A program made the position numbers and the translations under genes. DNA of 64,000 bases, taken from NCBI GenBank assembly GCA_030062745.1, contig CP099850.1, forward strand, positions 9,553,538 through 9,617,537, in the 5' to 3' direction. The notes beneath the pieces were generated by a model. It was not told the DNA's origin. It saw nothing but the letters and a program-made list of their open reading frames with translations, and searched no databases. This document shows, one piece after another, positions 54,801 to 64,000 of this stretch; position 1 is the stretch's first letter, and each line of letters starts with the position of its first letter. This DNA comes from Capitulum mitella (Eukaryota > Arthropoda > Thecostraca > Pollicipedomorpha > Pollicipedidae).

Positions 54801-57800
54801 CGGGCGGGCCAATGCAGTCGCTGCCCGGGCCGGCGCGCGGCGGCCGGCTCCGCGGCTCTGAACTGGCGCCGGCCGGCCGATGGCCGAGGGCACTGAGCGG
54901 CGGAGCTGACGCTGCTGAGGGTTGCTGAGCCGGCGCCGGACTCCGCCGCGCCGACTCCGGACGGCGCTGCGTCGGCGCTGAGTCGGCCGAGCAGGCGGCG
55001 GCGTCCGCCACCCGCCGGCTCGATTCCAGCCGATTTGGTTGACTTGAATGCCGCGCTGGCAGGATTGTTACCCGGGGTCAATACGCCGCAGCGGCTGTGC
55101 ATGGCATGCGGGCCGGTGGCTGTGTGAAGGTGCAATATCAGCTCCAAACTCGCGCCGCGTGGGAGCACGTGATGTGAACCCAGGAAGCGACAAGCACGCT
55201 GGATGTTTAGGAAGTGATGACCGAAAGTGTCGGCTCTGTAACTGCAGGGCACTTACTCATCGGGCCTGCTTGAGAAGACCAGTCGCACACCGTGTGTGAT
55301 TCCACTCGTGGGAAATTCTCAGGCCTTCTGCTGTATTTAACCGGCGATGCGTCGCATTGGGAGCTTGGAAGGCGCATGCCTTTGTCCCGTTCGGCATTCA
55401 ACGACCCTAAAACGTGTTACTGAGATTAGTCCAGGCTTCCTTCGATTCGGCACTGATAAGATCAGTTCCGGTACTAATGTAAAAGTTATTTGAGTACCGG
55501 GCTGGTAATGTGCCATCTGATAAGATGGATTACCCTAGTCGTATAAGGGTTTTCCTAGCGATGCGAAATGAACGGTTAGTGATTAGAACCGGAAAGAATA
55601 CCAAAGACAAAGATAAAAGTATTCTGGTCAAGTAAAGCAAGCCAATGGCTCTTCGGATGCGTCATCACCTCCAGCATTTTCGAAGAGGGGTTGCTCAAAT
55701 GACTGAACGTCTGTACCTACAAAACATGCAAAACGCTGGACCGTCCAAACAAAGATGATGAAATGGCGCTGGAATAATAAAATGGAATAACAAAATAGCG
55801 CCAAGTTTTACGAAGAAAATGCAAAAGTTGGGTGGCAACAATCTTTTGACCCCCTATTATTCAGGCAGCGTGGGTGGAGAATGCGGTGGGGCGGCTGTGG
55901 CCTCCGCCACACCAGTTTTTAATAGTGAGTGTTTGGAAAACTGAGTGTGGAATGACACCATCTACACCGTAAATTTTATTTGTTTCGCATGAAGTGCAAA
56001 ACTGAAAACCAACTACAAAGCAAAAAAAAGATGATGGAACAATACTATCATGGAATTCCTCAGTCCAGTGCTTTTCAGAGTGTTTCTGTCCTAAAAGCCC
56101 AATGAGGCCCCAAAATAGCCAGGCACCTCTTAAACTAACTTTGACTAGGCGTAGGTAACTTCGTACCACTCATCAGCTGAAAGCAATGGTGTTGGTTTGC
56201 GAGGGAACCGAAAACTACCTACTTCAATCAGCCCCCAACCAAATTTTAAAAGAAGTTGCACCCACATACTAAATACCACGCTGCCTTTCAGCAAATAATA
56301 AATAATATCAGTCTTACTTCACTCAGTGTTTTCAGCATAGGAGTTAATCTATTCACTCAGTGTTTTCAGCATAGGAGCTAATCTACAGCATGAGGCATTC
56401 CTAGCATCGGCGGAAAGGTTGCCGACAATGTGAGCTTTCCGGCGTTAAGAGCAGCGGTCCCCGTGCCTGCACGCCACACATCATATGAAGGGTGTGAGGC
56501 CTGTATCGTTTAGTGCCCTGCACTATCCAGTGCCGGTTTACACAGTGCCGCGGTGTAAACCTAGATAAGTGGTGAGAAACAAAAGTCTGTTCTAGGTCAC
56601 TCTCATTAAAATCGGAAATGAAGTGGTTTAAATCCCGTGAAAAAATAATGGGAGGGTGCGAAAACTGAGTACATGGGACTGACCCGGCTGACCTTTGCCA
56701 CACCAAGTTTAAAAACAATTCTCCACTCATGGCATGTAGGGACGGTGGAAACGAGAGGGGGACAGCTTCCCCTAGAATTATGTAAATTCAGCATTAGCCC
56801 TATTGCACCGAATGGAAAGAATCTCCTTCCAAAAGTTGTCTGCTCCCCAGCTATGAAAACATTCCACGGTATACGTGTGCAGATATCCCATCTGACAAAG
56901 CTGTTTGGCTTTGATTGAACGATGAAATACTCGCCGCTGGTCTAGGTCCTTTCAAATCCCGTTTAGACTTGAATCGTTCGCTCTGAGTCTTGCGTGGGGC
57001 CTTTGTCTTGTGCCTGGCACACTGCAAAGTGGGTAGGCAAGGAGAACACTGAAAACAAATGTAACAGAGAAGTAAAGCATGCTTTTGTCTGAGCCTGAAA
57101 AGCTCGGCAGGTTTTCCGTAAATTGTTCATGCCGAATGTTTTGCGCAGCCCTGGTTTCGGAGCAGGCGACAGCGACCTCTTGGCCTTGCAGCCAGAGAGG
57201 GGGCGGACCCAGAATCCAGGCGATCGGGTTCGTGACTGTCCGGTCCTGCCGGGAACTAGTGACTCACCGCACGGCTACCGGCGCGTTGTCGGAAACACGG
57301 GGTGAGTCTGGCCCGTCACCGGCTCCGGTTCGGCGTCGGTCTCGCGCGCCCCGGAATGAGGGAATGTCACGTTCCCTTTCTCCGTCTCTGTCTCAGCGGG
57401 TCGGCATGTTGGGACCGGCTGGAAGGGAAGGGCTGGAAGGCATCAGTCAGCGCGGACTGAGCGGCCGGTCTCGTGACGATTGTCCGCCTGGTACCGCCTG
57501 GTGCCGGTAACGAGGACATCCGGTACTGGTTGCCACCGCGGCGGAGTTTGACGGTTCTTGTGAACTTCACGCCTTACTTTATTTTACAACTTAACGTTAC
57601 GCCTTTTGGACGCTGGATGGAAGTAAACGTCATCATACATCAGCATCCATCAACCTTGGGCTCGCCGAGCAGGCGCCGTGTCTTTTCGTCTTTCGTGGGG
57701 CGTTGCAGTGCTGCTGTAGTAGTTTCAGTATTAGAGACGCAATAGTCTGGAAGGACGTCAAACACTATGACGTCGAACATCATGATTCTGATCCTGTTTT

Positions 57801-57840
57801 ACATTCCGCGACATGTAACGGGCCGTATCGGCGTCGTCAT
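54801..57840. other. No gene supported; one 34-bp duplication
   Basis: 54801-55020 is GC-rich. A tandem 34-bp duplication (TTCACTCAGTGTTTTCAGCA and on) lies at 56318-56351/56352-56385. The rest shows no exon I can defend. Confidence 0.4.
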
Positions 57841-58510
57841 CTAAAAACAGTTCGGATCCGTTAGCCCCCCCCCCCATGCAAACTGACCGCCTAAACTTGA
57901 CCGCGCTCCGAGCCAGGGTCGGCCGCCTGCGGAGACACCTGGCGGCGGCGGCGCGAAACTGCTGGGCTGGCTGTGATTGGCCCGGCTCGCTGGGACGGCG
58001 GCAGGCGCCGCGGCAGCCACGCCGGCGGGAGAGTCGCGCGCGAGCCGAGCGGGTGCGCGCGCGTGCCGGCCGGCCGCCGCCGCGAGCGTGTGCCCAGCGA
58101 GTGCTGCTTCTGAGCGGCCCCGCGGCGGTGCCGAGACAGCACGTGACAGGTGGGTGTCGGTCCTGGCCGCCGTCTTCCGGCCGAGCTGGATGGTCGAGAC
58201 GACGGCCGAATGCAGTGCGGATGCTTTGTTGTGGAAGATGTGGAGTGTTGTTCGGGGCCATCGGGTCCATGCCCCCTTGAATGGAAAAGGAGGATAACAT
58301 GTCTTGGCTCCCAATTTTGGACGGCAATGTAGTTTTTTTTTTTTTTGCTTCCAAAACATTGTTTTGTTGCATGTTAATTTTCGAAAAGGAGGAAATAAAG
58401 TGGTCGGCAATCGTGGGGAAATCAACTTTTCGGGGCAGGTTAGGTCCCATGGATGGGCATTTAACCCCCCCCCCCCCTCAGCACATGGTCTGGATCCGCC
58501 CTTGGACTTA
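57841..58510. other. CpG island and repeat end
   Basis: 57880-58160 is strongly CpG-rich and ends near AGCACGTGACAG (58139), which could be a promoter. 58281-58510 resembles a repeat with a T-run, a C-run and CTGGATCCGCCC. No coding exon identified. Confidence 0.35.
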
Positions 58511-60459
58511 CCTGTATATGATGCAGCTTTCCTACTCGATTGGCTAACGCTCAAATGATGCTTATTCACATGTGTTGTGTATGGTCGGAGGATAAGTCTT
58601 TGATGCCTCTGCTGGGATGGTTGCGAAATAACGTCGGGTCGTCATTTGGCAGATTTAAGTTTGGCGCATTAAGGCAGACGTTTTGCTTGGTTTGACACAC
58701 TGACACTCAACTGGTATCCGTCAGACAAGTTTCTCTTGGTTTGATATGGGCAACGCTGATCGTTTTGTTAATCTGCAAGCCTTTCACCACTGCAGAAAAA
58801 GATGAAACTGGAAACCACAGCACAAAAAGAATCTTTTCGGTCGGTCATTCCCACCAATTGCCGACGAATTGGTCTTCATTTTTCTAGAAAAGAAACCTTA
58901 CAAGGAGTGTGGAGCGAGCAGCAGACTTTCACGACAACCATAGAGGGTTCGTTCCTAAACGGTCATTTCAGGGAGCCTTCGTTGCTCAGCGATAGCCTTA
59001 TGGGAAGCGGTATTATCTGGTCTCCTGACATTTGCCAATGCAATCAAAACCATCGGCGAGCTTTTCCTGAAGCTGGCCTTGGCTGTGGTGCTGGACGTGG
59101 CCACTGTACCCCAGCCATTGAATGGAAACGGGTGGTCACGGGATAAGCTATGGAAGCGAAATATAGGCGGCCGCGGTAACGTAGGCCAGAGTTCAGCTCA
59201 GGTCACAAACCGACTGAGGTGATAGGCGGAGGCTGGTCCCAGGCCAGCTAATGTCACATGTCAGCCCAGGTCGACCGAGGTCACGGGGGCCCAGGTCATA
59301 GGTGGGCTGATGTCGCAGGTTGGCAGAGGTCTTGTCGTTTAGGGGGCCAGACAGAACCTTAAGTGGTCGGAACTGACAAACGCTGAAGAACTGATAACGT
59401 CGGAAACTTAGCAGAACTGATAACTTGTCTGGAGTTCTAAGCTGACCAAGCTAAAACTGATGCATTCTTGAAAACAATGCACCGTGCCAGTCGCCTTGTT
59501 TACCTGAAGTTACAGGAGATCGCAGTTAACTTTTCAGCTAGACGACCAGTGAGACTTAGCTATGCGAAAATGTGCCTCGAGCTGACTGGGGTGAAATCAG
59601 CTAGATATCGAGCTATTATATCCACAATAGCTTAGTCAGTTATGACTGGAGGGGTCGTTGAATCCCACTAACGCCATTTTTCATTAGTTGATTGGGCTTG
59701 ATCGGTTAAATGTGCTTCGCTTTTCAGAAAGTTCGTCAGCCACTTGGCCCACTTCCCGATGAAAATTCTGGCCACAGTGCTATATATAAACATGCGGACA
59801 GCAGTTGCCACACCGGCGCTCCCGTCGCAAGACATAAAGCCGGAACCCAGAACGAGACCCTTGACCAACATGTAGGGTATCAGCGAACTAGGTTTAGTGC
59901 AGGTTTATAGAGGCCTCCTGAGACATGTTCAGATAAAGTATGCTTTCCGCTGGGATCGGCTTAGGCGAAATACGACATCAATACGCTTTTACAGTAAACG
60001 ATGAAACTTCCTCTACGCCGCATGCATTGACGTCGCCGGATTTAGCAAGATGATACTTAGGAGGCGATTTGCATTCTCCAGAGGGATATGAAATAAGCTG
60101 CTCATTTTAATTTGACGGCAATATCGTTGCATGAAAACTTTGATGCTGGATTCAACCCACGTAGACACTTAAAGCAGAACTGAGTAATGGCAACATTAAA
60201 GTCAGGACGTGGGATACCTTCTTTGTAAACATGGCATCGTGGCTTTTAAGGACGGTTATATCCGTCCGTGGGTACGTCATACAAAATCACTAATCCGGCC
60301 ATTGGACGCGTCTTGGTTTGGAGGGTGATGATATCATGGAACAGAACAGAATACGGCCAAATCCTTTATTCACGAATGTACTGCAACATACTCAGGTTCA
60401 GTTTAATAATTCGCATCTTTGTATGTCGCCATGCTTGATGTGTTTCCAAACAGCGCGGT
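58511..60459. other. No gene seen; AGGTCA-rich piece
   Basis: 59190-59340 repeats AGGTCA/AGGTCG motifs degenerately. A 114-codon plus-strand frame (58802-59146) is not recognisable. Confidence 0.35.
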
Positions 60460-62850
60460 GTGTTTCTTTCGTTCCGCGCGCCACGTAAGCCCACGTACCG
60501 GATGCCCCATCCCGGAATCGGGACGACCCTGCCCTTGCCCGTGCCGCGTCGTCACCGCCGCATCTCGCGATTCGTCCCTCCAGGTCACGTGATCGGTCGG
60601 ACGATCCGCGCGGTGCGCGGCCGCGTCACGTGACCCGCCGCCCAGTCAGGCGTGGCGTCACCTGGTGCGGATCGTGCGCCGCTTTTGCCGCTACCCGAGC
60701 CGCCGCTATCGGCAGCTGTGTTGGCAGCTGTGTCGAGGAGTCGGGAACCTCAGGGCCAGGAGCTATTCGCCGTATGGTTGTCTCATTTCAGAACGATCTG
60801 CCAAACTCAAAATGCTGCAGGTCGCTGCGGCACGTCATGCAGAAAGGTCCAGCAGATTTTATTTTCATTCTTAGATTCTGGTGATCAGAAACAAGCCCAA
60901 ACCGTAACACATTCACGCAGCAATCGAGGAGCACACAAAGGCCCCGAAGTACCGTCCAGGCCGCCTGACAGTCCCATAAAACTCCACTCTTTATCTTCGA
61001 ACGCCTGAAGCATGATCCTGCCGGCGATCAGGCGATTTCCCGTTGGCAGCCTGGGCTCACTGCACGCGTTCAGAGGGCGTCCACGCAGGGTGTGAATGAC
61101 CGTTCCCCCGGCGCTGTCCGGGGACGCTGACGCCCCTGCTCTGGGCGGCGTTGTCCGCTCGTTTTTCGCTCCGCGGCGCCAGTGTAAACAAAGCAGCGGC
61201 GTGGACCGGCCGCCGGGCGCCCAGTATGGTAATGAGGCCGCTGGCCGGCCAGCGGGCCGCGACCCCCGCAGGAGACACACCCTGCCGGCCGGGCGGCGCC
61301 GCGGCCGGCCGAGACCCCTCAGCTGGAAGCTGGCGACGTTCGGCGGGCCGGACGTAGGCGCTCCCGCCGGAAACGGGCCGCCGAACCTGACCCGGCCGGA
61401 TGGCGGGGCGTTGGCGCGTCGCTCTCGCTTCGGGTGCGGCGAGGCCAGGGCATGCCGGCTGGGGATTCTCGTCCGTGTTCAGGAGCGCGCTGAACGTGCG
61501 ATGAACTCCGCCGCCGGACGCTTCCTGACCCGGCAGCGCGTCATGAGGCTCCAGCCTTCCGTCCTGCCGCCTGCGTGCACGGGCGTGCCGGCCGTGGGAG
61601 CGGCGCGGGCCGACCGCCCTCGCCGGCGCCGCGCGTGCGGCCTCAGGCCGGGCCGGGCCGGGCGGCCGGACAGTGGCGGTCAGCGGCCTTGCGGACGGCC
61701 GCCGACCGGGGCCGCGGCCGGCCGAATAATGGGCCTATAGCTCACCGGGCCGCCACAAAAACGGATGGCGCGCCGGCGTTTTTCGGCCGCCGTCGTCCGT
61801 CGACCTCTGGTCTGCAGGGCGGACCGGGCGCGACCCTCCAGGGTCCCGGCTGGGCCTGAAGGGGCCGGGCTGGGAGGTGCACAGGTCATTGTCTTCGCTG
61901 GAGTCTTGAAGAATCGGAAGAAATGTGTGACGAGACTTCCTAAACGGACGATTTTTGGCGATTGAAAATGGCGGTGGCTCGTGGAAGGTGTACCGGAAAC
62001 CGTGGAATGGTCTTGAAAGTGAAGCCGGCGTGACTCGGTGACATCCGTTGCCGCTGGCTCCCGTGGGCGGCGTCCTGCGGCAGCGGTCCCGGCAGGGCCG
62101 CGGCCGCGGGCCCGTGACTCGAGCCGTCACGGCCGTCACGGAGCTCCGCTCCCGTCCGAGGGTCGTCCGAGCCGGCTGACCTCCGCCGCCAGCCGCTCTC
62201 CGGCCGTGCGGACCGGCCTGCCCGGGCGGCGGCGGCGGCGGGAGCGTGCGGCCACCGTCCCCGGGACCGCCTCGGGCAAGGCTGACGTGCGGTGGCGTCT
62301 CACGCAGGCCGCGCGCCGGCGGCAGCCACGGCGGCGGCGGCGGCGCGGGAATCGGTTCCCCGTCTTCCCCACTCCGCTTGTCGACGCCGACGGAACCATG
62401 ACTGGTGTCACCGTTGCACGGAATGAGCTGAGGGCGATTAGTTCTTGGGCGCCGGCCGCTGCGACGCAGGGTAGTGAGCGTCACGTGACCTGCAGTCAGG
62501 TTTTTGCTTCGGTGCCTGCCGTCAGTCTCGCTGCGCTTGCACTTTCGTCGTCGGCCGCCGTGCGCGGCCCGTCCGCCGGCAGCACCCTTTGACCGGCGAG
62601 AGTGACATTTCCGGCGCCCGCCGCCCGCCGTCGGCCGGAGATGGCCTTTTCACTGGTTTTCCGGTGAAATGGCGTGCGGCGGAGCCCTGGTTTCCGGTGT
62701 CGGTCTCCCGGCCCGCCCGTGCTCCCGCAGTCGGTGTTCGTCACGGGCGGACGGGCGGGCACCAGACGCCTCAGACGAACGGATCGTGTGCTGGAGGGGC
62801 AGGTCGAGCCAGACCAGCAGCGCAACGCTTAACGGCTCAGAAATGTGACC
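60460..62850. promoter_or_regulatory. Large CpG-rich region with CACGTG boxes
   Basis: Very high CpG for 2.4 kb, with GTCACGTGA at about 60586 and GTCACGTGAC at about 60626 and 62482. These E-boxes are bound by USF/MITF/TFEB-type factors. Open frames of up to 249 codons occur on both strands because stops are rare at this GC content; none is recognisable. I infer a promoter region of a gene whose coding exons may lie outside the window. Confidence 0.35.
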
Positions 62851-63380
62851 GGCTGAAAATGTAACTCACGTGAACAGTCTCGGGTGCAAGCGACACCTGA
62901 CGACCGATGGAAAGCGTGTTCACGACAACGTCGTATAGATCATACCACTCCGGTTTGGACAAATTTCTGGCTCATTTTGACGGTTGCATTACATAGATAA
63001 CCAATCGTTCCGCAGCATGCATTAAATAACAATGACAGTCGTGCCTAAGATATCGATCCGTCAGGCAGCTGGGTCAGTCTCGGGATCTATAGTTATGCTG
63101 CCGCACGATTTGTTGATGACGTTATTCGTTAGGGCTGCCGAATTAGGAGAGAGTGCTATGAGTCGGGCATTGAGGCTGTTAACGTCCGCTGGTCCCATCC
63201 TTCGGTAGCCAGTGCTGTTAACCCTGTTCAAAGGACGTTGGCCTTTTTCGCCTTGCTCGCTTTGACGGGCACTAGGTCAAATGCCTCTTGAATGCACTCG
63301 CCAGATTTTTTTGTACGTGCTCGATTCTATGGGTTCTTTTAAACATCGGTCTCCTCCCAACCTTTTTCGAAAACGCCGCT
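62851..63380. other. No gene seen
   Basis: Drop to average composition between two CpG-rich regions; nothing recognised. Confidence 0.4.
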
Positions 63381-64000
63381 ACACGGCCCATTAAGTCCGA
63401 GGGTCCGACGCGGCGCCTCGGCGCGGCGCCGGGCCCGTTCGAAGGTGGCCCAAATTACGTCCCGGCGTCGTCGTCCGAGCCGCGCCCCTCCCCCGACGGG
63501 CGCCGATTGAATCAAAGCGCGGCTCGGCCCGCCGTCTCCATTTATGACCGGCGGACGGGGCCGGGCCGGGCCGGGCGGCGGCGGCGGGACCGTTATGGCG
63601 TGGTGCGTGCCGGGCCGGGCCGGCGCCGGCTCGCCGCCTGACGCCCGACCGTCCGGCCCCGGCGTGCCGGCACGGCCGACACCCGCCCGCCGCCCGACGC
63701 CGGACGCCTCGCCGCCAAAACAATCGCGCTCGGACTAATTGACGCTGGACCACGCCCCTGTGCCGCCCGGCCACACCCCCCGCCCTCCACGGCCCATCCC
63801 CCCCACGCCCTGTCCTGTACAATTCAGCGAGCCTGGGGCGGCTGGCGACACGCCCTGGTCCTCTCCCAGGCAGCCGTCTGATCCGCGAGCCCCGTCAGTG
63901 GCAGGACTTCAGGCGCCGTCGGCCGGTCCGCGGCCGTCCGCAGGTAATCGCTCCCGCTCGTGTGAAGACGATCTCACCTCCCGTTCGGTTTTATCCGCGG
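63381..64000 (+). promoter_or_regulatory. CpG-rich, promoter-like right edge
   Basis: High CpG with CCACACCC/CCCCGCCC KLF/Sp-type boxes at about 63771-63785 and a possible splice donor CCGCAGGTAATC at about 63938-63949. A 5' untranslated exon of a gene beyond the window is possible. Confidence 0.3.

Noticed and set aside
54350-55252. 300-codon minus-strand open frame, with two more overlapping it
   Set aside because: It is produced by the 49-bp array, whose period is not a multiple of three, plus GC-rich flank; the peptide is a frame-shifted repeat.
57758-58569. 230- and 242-codon overlapping minus-strand frames
   Set aside because: Two frames open at once across a CpG island and a repeat, which argues for composition rather than coding.
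61096-62592. Frames of 184-249 codons on both strands
   Set aside because: High GC removes stops in all frames; sequences are Arg/Gly/Pro-rich without recognisable domains.

Overview
The window is eukaryotic nuclear DNA, most likely from an arthropod. The reasons are intron-split genes with GT-AG boundaries, strongly GC-rich coding exons, many short transposable elements and an interstitial array of the arthropod telomere motif TTAGG. A crustacean such as a barnacle would fit the GC-rich codon use, but the species is my inference and cannot be proved from this window.

Two genes can be reconstructed exon by exon. On the minus strand, five exons between 16650 and 12414 encode a homologue of TMEM234, a small four-helix membrane protein of about 146 residues. 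On the plus strand, nine exons between 32837 and 42748 encode a class III facilitative sugar transporter of the SLC2A10/SLC2A12 (GLUT10/GLUT12) type, about 593 residues. It carries one apparent single-base frameshift in exon 5 and has a possible alternative C terminus. All splice phases agree in both genes, apart from that frameshift.

The rest is accessory DNA. 1-1430 and 18590-22560 hold a degenerate satellite of about 30-bp units, with the two blocks in opposite orientation. Three copies of a TTAA-flanked element (2756-3830, 29723-30956, 46708-47937) and a related CTAA-flanked element (18818-20032) have G-run/C-run hairpins just inside their ends. They look like non-autonomous piggyBac-type transposons. 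Smaller repeats include a 142-146-bp element (7157-7302 and 49371-49512), a 105-bp repeat in four places, an inverted pair of 0.4-kb repeats around sugar-transporter exons 5-8, and arrays built on an AAAAGACCGTA motif. Retroelement remnants lie at about 12910-13412 and 28501-28734.

Minisatellites are frequent. The most striking is a 50-bp array (about 36960-37566) whose last unit is the genuine 3' splice site of sugar-transporter exon 6. A 49-bp array (54450-54800) repeats a perfect 5' splice-site/E-box motif. A foldback at 31934-32278 has 135-bp arms around TTAGG repeats.

CpG content is mosaic. Blocks at 14940-17040, 24020-25620, 26045-26580, 27230-28495 and 32300-33350 have almost no CpG, consistent with long-term germline methylation, and they cover the 5' halves of both genes. 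The right end (60460-64000) is CpG-rich and promoter-like, but I recognise no coding exon there.
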